NCBI GenBank assembly: GCA_963573385.1
Contig: CAUYLG010004861.1
Span: 26,942 to 90,941, forward strand
Length of the DNA stretch: 64,000 nt
Direction: 5' to 3'
From: Cacajao melanocephalus
Taxonomy: Eukaryota; Chordata; Mammalia; Primates; Pitheciidae
Of this stretch, positions 48,926 through 63,563 are shown piece after piece (the stretch's first letter is position 1; the number at the start of each line of letters is the position of its first letter). The notes below the pieces were generated by a model. That model saw only the letters and a program-made list of their open reading frames with translations. It searched no databases and was not told the origin of the DNA. The position numbers were made by a program, and so were the translations under genes.

Positions 48926-48944
48926 TCATTTTCTTCTTGAAGGA

Positions 48945-49110
48945 AGGCAGCTAACATTTATTGAGCAGCTACTACATATCAAACACTATGTTCGGTCCTT
49001 CTGCATTCATTGTCCAACTTAATTCTCACCATTCCTCAAGAGAAAGCTATTATTATCCCAACTTTTTAGATGGAACAGCTTAAATCCAAACCAGGCCCCA
49101 CAGTGATTTT
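48945..49110 (-). repeat. MIR SINE fragment
   Basis: gctaacatttattgagcagctactacatatca; a second antisense MIR next to the first. Confidence 0.82.
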
Positions 49111-49739
49111 ATGAATGAGCTGCATTTAAATTTTATTTAGTTGGCCTGGCCCTCCATGTCTTTTCCACTGGTCTATTTCCTGTTCATCTCTACACCCTAT
49201 GTCCCCAGTGCCCAGGACAAAATTTAACTACTAAGTTAGCTATGAAAAGATGGACACATTCTCCCTCACAACACAATGAAATGGCAAATTATAAACAAGG
49301 GAGGGTGGAGCCAGGTGACCCCCAGTTCTCAAAAAAACATCTAACACTTTTACCCCAGGTGGTAGAGTTTAATGCCCCCACCCCAAGGGCATACTGATTT
49401 AGTAACTCACATCCACAGAATGGGGTGTGGAATGAGAAAAGAGGTCACTTTACTGTGGAGAAGCCTGGAAAACATCTTGACCAAGCGATCAAAGGCAACC
49501 TCTTGGTGCCACCTTGTGGCTACCGTACCTCTGATTCAGTGTGATGAGAAGGGCATTTTACCTCTGTGGTATTCTTTCCCACAGAACTCATAACTGCAGT
49601 CTAAGCATGAGAGAATACATCAAACAAACCCAAACTGAGGACCATTTGAAAAAATACCTGGCTACCATTTCTCAAAATGGTCAAGGTCACAAAAAACAAG
49701 GTAAGACAGAAAGTGTCATAGAGCAGAAGAGTCTAAGGA
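49111..49739. other. Unrecognised sequence, possibly old LINE
   Basis: No exon. The 73- and 107-codon plus ORFs overlap the LINE-like 3' stretch and are not accepted. Confidence 0.4.
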
Positions 49740-50330
<591 letters not shown>

Positions 50331-51054
50331 TCGGCAGCCCTTACTCAGGCAAAAGCAGAGTTTGGCCCCTTTTTGCTCAGGAAGAGCATTTAGGGGCATG
50401 GTGGATGCAGCCTGCCTTTCAGACCACCCTGGCATCATTTGCAGTTTGCGGCCCTGCAGCCGGGTCTCCAGCACAAGCCAAGTTGAGAGAGCACCAGCCG
50501 GCTTGCGTTTAACACTTGGTTAGAGGAGCTTAAGCATTAACCTCCCTCCAAGTAGAAAACTGACCTCACACAGAAAATAAGGGTCAGTGTTCTTTAATTG
50601 TGGCATCCCTTGATAATCTGATTCAATAACATTCCAGAAAAATTTGGGATACAAGGCCAAAAAAATTTGCTAATTGGTTGCCCCGCTGGTGAGAAGAGCA
50701 GAGTCCTGGTTCTTGAGCATTAACTGTGTGAACTTCAGCAAGATTCTGAACTCAGAGGAGCCGAGGTGATAGCTAGATGAACGAATGCATGAATTGATAG
50801 ACACAGCTGAAAGGGTTCTCTCTCAGCAAACTCCTTCCTTAACCAGGCATCAGGGTGCAATCTCAGAATTTTCCAGAATGCCACACCTTTCTCGTAAAAT
50901 CCTGCCAACCTCACATTCTGACTTCACAGAACTGACTTTTATTTTGCTTTTTAACAATGTGTTTGGTTTTGTTTCACAAACATTACTGTATGGTAATGGA
51001 TACTAATAGTTGCCCCTCAGAGAACAGTAGACAGGCTTTCAAGATCCAAATAAC
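50331..51054. other. Non-repeat sequence
   Basis: 724 bases; no feature supported. Confidence 0.45.
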
Positions 51055-51065
51055 AGTGAATTTGG

Positions 51066-51359
51066 AACTGGGCACGGTGGCATATGTGTGTAATCCCAGC
51101 ACTTGGAAAGGCCAAGGTGGGTGGATCACTTGAGATCAGGAGTTCGAGAGCAGCCTGGCCAACATGGCGAAACCACTTCTCGACTGAAAATACAAAACTT
51201 AGCCAGGCTCAGTAGCAGCGTAATCCCAGCTACTTGGGAGGCTGAGGTACAAGAATCACTTGAACACAGGAGGCGGAGTTTGCAGTGAGCCGAGATTGCG
51301 CCACTGCCCTACAGCCTGAACGACAAGAGCGAGACTCCAGTCTCAAAAAAAAAAAAAAA
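51066..51359 (+). mobile_element. Alu SINE, full length
   Basis: Duplication agtgaatttgg on both sides (51055-51065 and 51359-51369). Confidence 0.96.
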
Positions 51360-51469
51360 GTGAATTTGGCCAATATAGGGTTATGAGGGCTGTGTGCTTG
51401 AGGGCAGGTTATGGACCAACTGCTGTGTAGGCCTGATGCATTTCCAAAGTAGGCAATAAATCATACAAT

Positions 51470-51763
51470 TTTTTTTTTTTGAGGTGGAGTCTTGCTCTGT
51501 GGCCCAACTGGAGTACAGTGGGCATGATCTTGGCTCACTGCAACCTCCGCCCCACCCCGGGTTCAAGTGATTCTCCTGCCTCAGCCTCCCAAGTAGCTGA
51601 GAACATAGGCGTTCACTGCCACTCCTGGCTAATTTTTTGTATTTTAGTAGAGACAGGGGTTCACCATGTTGACCAGGATGGTCTCAATCTCCTGACCTCG
51701 TAATCTGCCCGCCTCGGCCTCCCAAAGTGCTGGGATTACAGGCATGAGCTACTGTGCCCGGCC
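51470..51763 (-). mobile_element. Alu SINE, full length
   Basis: Duplication caataaatcatacaatt / caataaatcatgcaatt. Confidence 0.96.
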
Positions 51764-51814
51764 AATAAATCATGCAATTAAAAAAAATCACTTGAGATAA
51801 TGCACTAGAGTCGA

Positions 51815-51856
51815 TCACACACGCACGCACATACATGCATGCATGCATGCACATAT
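51815..51856 (+). repeat. (CACG)/(CATG)n microsatellite
   Basis: acacacgcacgcacatacatgc then tgcatgcatgc units. Confidence 0.85.
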
Positions 51857-52088
51857 TCTAGAGAGAGTTAACATGAGGTTTTCAGAATCTAGGGATTCCA
51901 AGTGTTTCCTGCTTTCATCGCCAGGGAAGTAGAAATGACTGCAGTTAAACAGACATCCCCTGCAAGAATTCCTCAGCACTAGTTCAACACATTTGGTACA
52001 AAGCAGAGAGAGAGACCATGAGCCTTGGGTGCTATCACAGAACTATAGCTGTGCATGGCTTTTGCAAAGGCGACTGTAACAGGCAGTT

Positions 52089-52391
52089 TTTTTCTTTCTT
52101 TTTTTTTTTTTAGACAGAGTTTCACTCTTGTTGCCCAGGCTGGTAGTACAATGGAGCGATCTTGGCTCACCACAACCTCCACCTCCTGGGTTCAAGTGAT
52201 TCTCCTGTGTCAGCCTCCCAAGTAGCTGGGATTACAGGCATGTGCCACCACGCCCAGCTAGTTTTGTACTTTCAGTAGAGGCGGCGTGTCTCCATGTTGG
52301 TCAGGCTGGTCTTGAACTCCTGACCTCAGGTGATCCACCCACCTTGGCTCCAAAGTGCTGGGATTACAGGCGTGAGCCACTGCGCTTGGCT
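52089..52391 (-). mobile_element. Alu SINE, full length
   Basis: Antisense with T-tail. Confidence 0.95.
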
Positions 52392-52639
52392 CATTGTCGT
52401 CTTCTCACTGAAACTTGGCTCCCTGGGGACTTGGCCTTCCCTGAGTGTCTCAGATGGCGTTTTCTCTCCTATAACCTTTGTGCCACTGAGACTAGGGGTG
52501 GAGTAAGTCTCTTCCTCATTCCTCATCACTCCTTCAAACCATCTTCCCTTTCATCTTCACAGATACATCCAGCTACAAATCTCACGCCATTATCAGACTC
52601 TCCCACACATGATTCCACTTTGTAAGCAGTCGTCTACTG

Positions 52640-53010
52640 ACCTTGGGGTCACACCCCCATTCCTTATAGAGATACAGTGACATTCTAGGCAATACATGCC
52701 TGCCCCAACTCCTGGTGATTTCAATGTCCACTTAGATGCCCTCTCCTCCAGTGACCCCTTTGTCCGCCCTGCCTCAGCGGCTTACTCTGTGGCCATACCC
52801 TCGACATAGTTGTTACCGCAACAACCACCCTGACAACATCAGTTGCCGCAACTCACTCTCTACCCTGCCACCATCTTGGCACTCTCCCTCTCATATCTCC
52901 AACGCCAGCAATGCGTTGGCTCCACTGGGACCTCAGCGATGATCATATCACCTCTTTATTCCTTTCAATGCTACCATATCCTTTCTTCCCTTCTTATTCA
53001 GCTAAATCCT
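52640..53010 (+). pseudogene. Ancient LINE AP-endonuclease-domain remnant
   Basis: Three endonuclease motifs occur in the right order and spacing: GDFNVHLDA (from 52714), CGHTLDIVVT (from 52788) and DDHITS (from 52938). The last two share one frame; the first is one frame off. This is the pattern of the AP-like endonuclease of CR1/L2/RTE-type non-LTR retrotransposons. Multiple stops; clearly dead. The similar-looking C/T-rich sequence on both sides (52400-53340, 53655-53985) is probably the same element. Family not identified. Confidence 0.55.
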
Positions 53011-53341
53011 GTGGCCAGTTATTATCATGACTTCTTGCTTGAACCCCTCAGCTCTCTCACCCTCTCTTCTTTGTCATTTCATGTGGCTCTACCACAGCCC
53101 TGGTGACATCCATCCTGGCCTGTTCCACGCTTGTCCCTACGGAAAAGCATCCAACCCTGCAGAATATTTTAAAGTAGTGATCACTCACCTATGTGTGCCC
53201 TGTTCCTTCTCCCTCTTGCCTAGATAATTATTTCCTCACTTACCCCTCCTCAAGCCTCTAAACACCCAGACTTCTGTCAGCTGTCACTGTCAGCTGATAA
53301 CAGGCGTTCCACTTCTCTGAAATCTCTGAAAACAGTAAAGT
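53011..53341. other. Probable continuation of the ancient LINE
   Basis: C/T-rich, stop-riddled, no independent feature. Confidence 0.3.
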
Positions 53342-53342
53342 G

Positions 53343-53650
<308 letters not shown>

Positions 53651-53984
53651 AGTAAATCAATCAGAAGTGCCATAAGCTCCCACCAACACACCTACCTCTG
53701 TGCCCATATACGCTACCTTTTCCCTTGCTGGTGTGGATGAATTGACCCTCTTCCCAAAGCTAGTGATCCCATCCAACCTTCTCCTGCTCACGGACATCAC
53801 TCTAGCAATTCTCCCCATCCCCTGTGCCATAAAATTTCCTCTCTTTACCATATTATGCTAATCCTCATAAAGTGTACTCTTAGTTCTGTCATCCCAAAAA
53901 CAATTCCTTCCTGACCCCACTTATCCTTCCGTCTGCTACCTCATTTATCACCTCCCTTTTACAGCAGCATTCTTTAAAAGGGAT

Positions 53985-54170
53985 GTGTCTAGGTACTGCT
54001 TTCAGTTTATGTTTTCTGGTAAATAGTGCCCTCAGCAGATACAGAATCTGCTGGGGCCTTGATCTTGGACTCCCAGCCCCCAGAACTGTGAGCAATCCAT
54101 TTCTGCTGTTTATAAATTACCCAGGCTAAGGTCTTTTGTTGTGGCCACCCCAATGCACTAAGTCCCAAGG
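53985..54170 (+). mobile_element. MaLR-type LTR fragment
   Basis: tggggccttgatcttggactcccagcccccagaactgtgagcaatc, tataaattacccaggctaagg, cactaagtcc: 3' half of an MLT1/MST-like LTR. Confidence 0.75.
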
Positions 54171-54349
54171 GCTCAGATTTTGGAGCTTCTCTTTCTTCTT
54201 TCCATGCTTACTTTATGGGTCATTTCATCCATTCCCATTCTTAGGACTTGAGATTCCAAAAATAAGCTGACATTTACTGAGTACCCTATTAATAGAAGGA
54301 GACTAAACGAGGGTGTGGATAGAAATAATGGAGGGCTGTCAGGGCCAGT

Positions 54350-54526
54350 TTTTGTTTTGTTTTGTTTTGTTTTGTTTCATTTGAGACATGGTCTTGCTCT
54401 GTTGCCTGGGCTGGAGTGCAGTGATGTGATCATGGCTCACTGTGGCCTCCAACTGCTGGGCTCAAATGATCCTCCCACCTCAGCCTCCTGAGTAGCCGGA
54501 ACTACAGGTATGTATTGCCACCATAC
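54350..54526 (-). mobile_element. Old Alu (J-like), right arm
   Basis: (TTTTG)n tail then a diverged antisense right arm. Confidence 0.88.
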
Positions 54527-54893
54527 TGAAATAATTTATTTCTTCCTCTCTCTTTCTTTCTTTCCTTCTTTCTTTCTCTTTCCTTCCTTCCTTTCTTCCT
54601 CATTCTTTCTCCTTCTCTTTTTTCTTTCTCTTTCTTTCCTTCCTTTCTTTTTCTTCTTTCTTTCTCTCTTTCTCTTTTTCTTTCCTTTCCTTTTCTTCTT
54701 TCTTTCTCTCTTTCTCTTTTTCTTTCCTTTCCCTCCTTTCTTTCTCTTTCTTTTCATTTCTTTCTTTCCTTCCTTTCTTTTTTCCTTTCTCTCTCTTCTC
54801 TTCTCTTTCTTTCTTTCCCTCTCTCTCCCTCCCTGCTTCCTTCCTTTCTTCCTCCCTCCCTTCGTTCCTCTCTCTTTCTCTTTCTTTCTTTCT
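54527..54893 (+). repeat. 367-base (TTTC)n-type polypyrimidine tract
   Basis: Imperfect tttc/ttcc/cttc array grown in the mid A-rich linker of the Alu. Causes a 128-codon Phe/Leu/Ser ORF on plus and a Lys/Arg ORF on minus. Confidence 0.97.
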
Positions 54894-55003
54894 TGATGAT
54901 GTCTTAATATATTGCCTAGGCTAGCCTTGAACTTCTGACCTCAACTCATCTTGGCCTCCGAAAGCTCTGGGATTACATTTATCAGGCACCATGCCTGACC
55001 TGC
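54894..55003 (-). mobile_element. Old Alu (J-like), left arm
   Basis: Completes the Alu at 54350. Confidence 0.85.
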
Positions 55004-55149
55004 AGGGGCCATCTTGACATCTGCCTTTTATGGTATTGTAAACATCTTCTGCTTGTGTCCTGGTAGACATAATGAGAGTTAATAAAAGAACAGTGAGTAA
55101 GTAGAATCACTCTTTCTAGATTTTTAAAGTGCTTGTTTCTAATGCCTCT

Positions 55150-55275
55150 ACTTAGAATGTAATCTTCATAATGGCAAGCACTATAATCCTGTCCATTGAA
55201 TCCTCTGTGACTGTAGCAGGCCGCTGTAGCTGCCCAGTGCACATTCAATGAACGAATGAGTGCTCATGATGAATA
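55150..55275 (+). mobile_element. L2 3' end
   Basis: agaatgtaatcttcataatggcaagcac ... attcaatgaacgaatgag. Confidence 0.7.
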
Positions 55276-55361
55276 AATGTTCACAAAGATGACATCGATC
55301 ATTAGTGCTTTGTTTTCTGTACCAATAGAGGATAACAGAACCACGGATAATAGACAACTAC

Positions 55362-55740
<379 letters not shown>

Positions 55741-55820
55741 TTAGCACAGGACCCTTAGCGAGTCTCCCACACTGTGTCTGTTTACTGATTATTACTGAAA
55801 ATAGAGCAATCCAAAGATAG

Positions 55821-56187
<367 letters not shown>

Positions 56188-56224
56188 ATAGCTGTTTTTG
56201 TTTGTTTGTTTGTTTGTTTGTTTT

Positions 56225-56550
56225 TAAACCAACCCAGGTTCCAATTAAGGCTCAAGTGTTATATCTTTAGTGTCTTTTAGTCTAGAACAATCTCCTCAGA
56301 TTTTCTTTCATGATACTGAAATATTTTGAAGCATCCAAGACAGTTGTTTTATAAAATGTCCCGCATTCTGGATTTGTCTGATGATTTCCATGTGATTTAA
56401 CCTTTATTTATGTATTTATTTTTTAGCTATGTTAAGAGTATTGAACAGGTGATATTGAGGCTCTTACCGAATCACACCAGAAGTGAACATCGTCACTTTT
56501 TTTTTTTCATATTCGTGACACTAAGCTTGATCACTTGATTAAAGTGAATA
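56225..56550. mobile_element. Old L1M(E)-type UTR relic
   Basis: ggttccaattaaggctcaagtgtt, gtcttttagtctagaacaatctcctcag, tgatttccatgtgattt, taagcttgatcacttgattaaagtg. Orientation not fixed. Confidence 0.6.
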
Positions 56551-57173
<623 letters not shown>

Positions 57174-57227
57174 ACTTCTCTCAGATTTATTTTTTTCCAA
57201 AATGGGGATAATAGACATCTTTTATAT

Positions 57228-57535
57228 TTATTTCTTTTGATTTTAGAGACAGCGTCTGGCTTTGTCATCCCGGCTGGAGTGCAGTGGTGTGATCATAGCT
57301 CACTGCAGCTTCCTGGACTCAAGTGATCCTCCCCTCTTAGCCTCCCAAGTACCTGGGAGGATATAGAGGTAGTAGAGGTGTGCACCACCACACTTGGATA
57401 ATTTTTTCTTTTAAATTTTGTAGAGATGGGGTCTTGCTTGTTGTCCCTGGTGATCTCAAACTCCTTGCTTCAAGCGATCCTAGCACCTAAGCCTCCCAAA
57501 GTGCTAGGATTACAGATGTGAGCCAGCGCACCCAG
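57228..57535 (-). mobile_element. Old Alu (J-like)
   Basis: Diverged antisense dimer. Confidence 0.92.
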
Positions 57536-57544
57536 CCATCATCT

Positions 57545-57640
57545 TTTAGAGTTATTATAACTATTAAGTGGCACAATATAAATGCGTGTGTAAAGCACCT
57601 AGTAAAAGGCTTGGCACGTAGTAGATACTCAATACATGAG
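57545..57640 (+). repeat. MIR SINE 3' part
   Basis: gcgtgtgtaaagcacctagtaaaaggcttggcacgtagtagatactc. Confidence 0.8.
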
Positions 57641-58310
<670 letters not shown>

Positions 58311-58431
58311 CAGCTGACAGGGTCCAGACCTTTTAGCAACACTGGGCTGCTGTTATTAAAGTAGAAATCCGCGCCCCCTCCCCATCCTCCAGTCCTTTCG
58401 CAGAGCATGGTGTGGCTATAATATCCTCCGT

Positions 58432-58563
58432 GGGCTGGCCGCAGTGGCTCTGCCTCTACTGCCAGTACTTTGGGAGGCCAAGGCAGGAGGATCACTTGAG
58501 CCCAGGAGTCGAGACCAGCCTGGGAAGCATAGTGGGACCTCATCTCTACCCAAAATAAAAAAG
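58432..58563 (+). mobile_element. Alu left-monomer
   Basis: Single sense arm just before another Alu. Confidence 0.85.
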
Positions 58564-58571
58564 ATCATGTG

Positions 58572-58846
58572 GCCCAGTGCAGTGGCTCATGCCTGTATAA
58601 TCCCAGCACTTTGGGAGGCAGAGGCAGGTGGATCACCTGAGGTCAGAAGTTCGAGACCAGTCTGGCCAATATGGCAAAATATCATCTCTGTTAAAAAATA
58701 CAACGAAGAGTCAGCTAGGCATGGTGGCTCATGCCTGTAGTTCCAGCTACTTGTGAGGCTGGGGTCAGAGAATGGCTTGAGCCCAGGAGGTTGAGGCTGA
58801 AGTTGTTTTGTTTTTTTGAAGTGGAGTCTTACTCTGTCACCCAGAC
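58572..58846 (+). mobile_element. Alu with inverted 3' end
   Basis: Sense Alu truncated at aggttgaggctg (58800), followed by about 45 bases of Alu 3' end in the opposite orientation (gttgttttgtttttttga...ctctgtcacccaga). Confidence 0.85.
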
Positions 58847-58965
58847 CATCTCTTGCTAATCTTTCTCTCATATACTCTTATTAGTGTTAATTTTATTTAG
58901 CAAACACTTAATATTTTACAACTAATAAACACAAGTATCTTTCCAAGTGCTTCATCAATATTAAT

Positions 58966-60184
<1,219 letters not shown>

Positions 60185-60345
60185 TTCCTTAGCATCAAAG
60201 CTTTTGATCAGCTATTGCTAAACTTTCCTCCTAGAAGCCTTTACCAATTCATACTCCTACCACAAGTGCATCGTTTTTAATTTTTGCCAACCTGAAGAAG
60301 GGAAAGGGCTCTATTGTTTCATTTACATTTGATGGCTACGGAGCG
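60185..60345 (-). mobile_element. Old L1 relic
   Basis: gctattgctaaactttcctcc, accaattcatactcctaccac, tttttaatttttgccaac. Confidence 0.65.
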
Positions 60346-60384
60346 TGAGCCTATTACCCTATGCTTTTCTCTCTTGTCCCTAAA

Positions 60385-60461
60385 ATTCCATTTCTGGGAT
60401 ATAATCAGAAGAAATTCTCAAAACGATAGATGTTCAAGAATGTTCATATGGCATAGTTTAT
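60385..60461 (+). mobile_element. Old L1 3' relic, left piece
   Basis: tctgggatataatcagaagaaattctc ... aagaatgttcatatggcatagttta; resumes at 60797. Confidence 0.7.
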
Positions 60462-60796
60462 TCTTTATTTTTACCTTTTTTTTTTTGCAGGAGACTGGAA
60501 TTTTATTATTACTCAAATCAGTCTCCCCAAGCATTTGGGAGCAGAATTTTTAAGGATAACTTGGTGGGTCGGGGGAAGGCAGTGAGCCAGGAGTGCTGAC
60601 TGGTCAGAGATGAAATCATAGGTAGTCGGAGCTGTCTTCTTGTGTTCAGGCAGTTCCTGGGTGGGGGCCTCAAGATCAGATGAGCCGGTTTATAGATCTG
60701 GGTGGGGCCAGCTAATCCATCAAGTGCAGAGTCTGAAAAATATCTCAAGCGTTGATCTTAGGAGCAGTTTAGGGAGAGTCAGAATCTTCTAGTCCT
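60462..60796 (-). mobile_element. Retrocopy of a polyadenylated class-I-ERV-like LTR RNA
   Basis: Minus-strand unit ending in an AATAAAA signal, about 15 bases, then an A-tract. Flanks tatggcatagtttat and tatggcattgtttat are a 15-base target duplication inside the old L1. The LTR-like identity is from remembered phrases; family unresolved. No ORF. Confidence 0.65.
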
Positions 60797-61060
60797 ATGG
60801 CATTGTTTATAATAGAAGCAAAAATAAAAATAATCTAAATGTCCATAAATAGGAACTGGCCATAGAAATTATGGTGTGCCCATACTACGGAGGACCATGT
60901 AGTTGGTTATAGATTGAAGTTGACCAGCAGAGACAAAGAAAGGAACATGTAGATAAATGAAAAATATATACTATGTAACAATATATTAATATATCTCATC
61001 TATGTTTTTTAAATGTTCGCATATATATAGTATGCATATGAATTCATAAAAAAGAAACTA
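60797..61060 (+). mobile_element. Old L1 3' relic, right piece
   Basis: aataatctaaatgtccataaatagga, aattatggtgtgcccatac, gaaaaatatatactatgtaac. Confidence 0.7.
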
Positions 61061-61106
61061 AAGGCAAGTGAAAGTGTTAATGGTGGGTAACTTTGGTAAA
61101 AGACGG

Positions 61107-61413
61107 TCCAGGCATGTGGCTCATGCCTGTAATCCCAGCACTTTGGGAGGCTGAGGCGGGATAATTGCTTGAGGTCAGGAGTTCAAGACTAGCCTGGGCA
61201 ACAACCCTGCCTCTAGAAAAAAATTGAAATATTAGTCAGGTGTGATGGTGCATGTCCTCCTGTTGTCCTAGCTACTTGGGAGGCTGAGACGGGAAGATTG
61301 CTTGAGCCCAGGAGTTTGGGGCTACAGTGAGCTATGATTGTGCCACTGGACTCCAGCCTAGGCAATGGAGTGAGACTCCATCTCTAAAAGAAATTAATTA
61401 ATTAATAAAAATG
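61107..61413 (+). mobile_element. Alu SINE (older)
   Basis: Sense Alu with a (TTAA)-rich tail. Confidence 0.93.
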
Positions 61414-61421
61414 AAGAGAAT

Positions 61422-61724
61422 GGGCCGGGCATTGTGGCTCACACCTGTAATCCCAGCACTCTGGGAGGCCCAGGTGAGTGGATCACGAGATCAGGCGTTC
61501 GAGACCAGCCTGGCCAACAAGGTGAAACCCCGTCTCTACTAAAAATACAAAAATTAGCCAGGCATGCTGGTGGGCACCTGTAATCCCAGCTACTCAGGAG
61601 GCTGAGGCAGGAGAATTGCTTGAACCCAGGAGGCAGATGTTGCCGTGAGCTGAGACCACGCCACTGCACTCCAACCTGGGCGATAGAGCAAGACTCCGTC
61701 TAAAAAATAATAATAATAAAATAA
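61422..61724 (+). mobile_element. Alu SINE, full length
   Basis: Duplication gaagagaatg before and after; (TAA)n tail. Confidence 0.95.
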
Positions 61725-61904
61725 AGAAGAGAATGCGCTCAGCAGACTTCTGAATTGAGTACTCGCAAGAAAAATAAATTCATGTATCATGTCTTATGAA
61801 AGAAAAAGGGGTTGGGGTCGCTTTTGCATGTAAAGCAAGCTAGTTTCAACTTTTGTTTTTACCAAACTCTCTGTCCACTGGAGAAAAGTGCTTGCCTCAG
61901 AAAA

Positions 61905-62130
61905 CTGTTTTTCTGGTTCATTGAGGTATAAGTGACAAATAACAAGTATATATATTCAAGGTGCACAGTGTGATGTTTTGATATAAATATACATTGTGAA
62001 AGGATTACTACCACCAATTTGTAGTAATTAACTTGATCAATTAACATATTCATCGAGTATATAATACATTATTATTAACTGTAGTCACCATGCTGTGCAT
62101 TTCATCTCAGAAAACTTTTGCGTATTACCC
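61905..62130 (-). mobile_element. L1M 3' relic
   Basis: ttcattgaggtataagtgac, aaggtgcacagtgtgatgttttgatat, ttattattaactgtagtcacc. Confidence 0.8.
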
Positions 62131-62159
62131 CAAAGATAACTATGGCCATTTAGGTGTTG

Positions 62160-62335
62160 CCTTAAAACACTGCTTTTCAGATTTTACTGTGGAAACAAAT
62201 CGCTCGGGGATCTTGTTAAAATTCAGACTCTGAATCAGTAGGTCTAGAGTGGGGCTCGAGATTCTGTCTTCCTGACAAGCTCCCAGGTGATGCCAAGGCT
62301 GCTGGTCCCTGAAACACACTTTGGATGGCAAGGTT
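62160..62335 (+). mobile_element. MER5A (hAT-Charlie) element
   Basis: gactctgaatcagtaggtctagagtggggc, caagctcccaggtgatgccaaggctgctggtcc. Confidence 0.85.
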
Positions 62336-63563
62336 TCTGGTGAGCTGAGGCTCTGGTATTTCTTTACAATCCAGACGTCAGTTTCCCCTCCTCGTCATCA
62401 CAATTCAGTGCATTTACCGTCATACAGGGCTTTATATCCCTAGAGAATCAGAACACGTGGAAAATTGGCTGAGTTGCATTGAAATGCATTAGTTTGGCCT
62501 CAGACGTGTTGCCTGTATGTAGCTGTATTTCAGTTCCAATAAATGCATGCATGTGGGTCTCAGGTAAACATATTGGTTTAAATGAAAATTCACTGGTTGG
62601 GAAACAAAAATAGGATTGCAATGAAAACACATTGCATTAAGTATTTTACATAATTCCCACAAACAGATGCTAGGAAATAATGTTCTGGTTTCAGTGGCAG
62701 TTCGTTGAATTCACTGGCATGCTATTTGTGTCTCTGAATATGTATGAGTTTTGATAAAAATGCATTGTGGAAAGAAATCAGTCAAGCTCTTCCTATACAG
62801 TCCAGCTATAATATTCTTCTAAATTTTATATTGCTAAACCATCTTTTCTCTTGTTTATGAATACACATTGTTTTTAATGTTCCTTATTGCTTAGTGTGGC
62901 AATAAATATAACTATTTTGTTTGTGTCTTGAGTTTCTCATGTAGTGGATACATATATTGAACATTAAAGAATATAAATGTGACTAAAATCTGTTCTATTA
63001 GCTAGAAGATGTCTTTAGATTTTTAAATCTCAAAATATTATTTTTTCTGCATTGACTTTTATATAGAAAGATACATTCTAAAAAATATTGGACTAAATCT
63101 AGAATCGATTTTGAAATCATAATACCGCACCCTAAACAGACAGAAACGTTGGCAATATTTGATCAAATACATGGTGTAATTACAGTAAAGCAATTTGTAG
63201 AACTGATGAGGACAGAATTACAATCTGTATCAAATGAATTCCCTGAAACAAACCTATATTAATTGTTATGTTAGTGATCTCTGTTGCTACCCAAAGACTA
63301 AATGGTCAGGGGAGGAGAAGGGGCAAGAAATTTAATTTAAATTGTAACAATGTTCCTATACAGTATTTTAGACACTCAAATGGGTCAAAAGCATACCGAA
63401 TGCTCAGCCAAGTATCCGGTATGCAAAATTATTCTGAATTCTATGAGAGAAAAATAAATACATACATACTTACAAACATACATAAAATAATAGGAAAACA
63501 TAGGTAATGCATGTTAGTATTTCCCATCATTTGGTCTATTTACCTCCTGCTCAATCTTACACA
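62336..63563. other. Repeat-poor AT-rich sequence before the HNRNPA1 retrocopy
   Basis: 1.2 kb with no recognised repeat, exon or RNA gene. Confidence 0.5.

Noticed and set aside
54510..54896. 128-codon Phe/Leu/Ser ORF
   Set aside because: Translation of the (TTTC)n tract.
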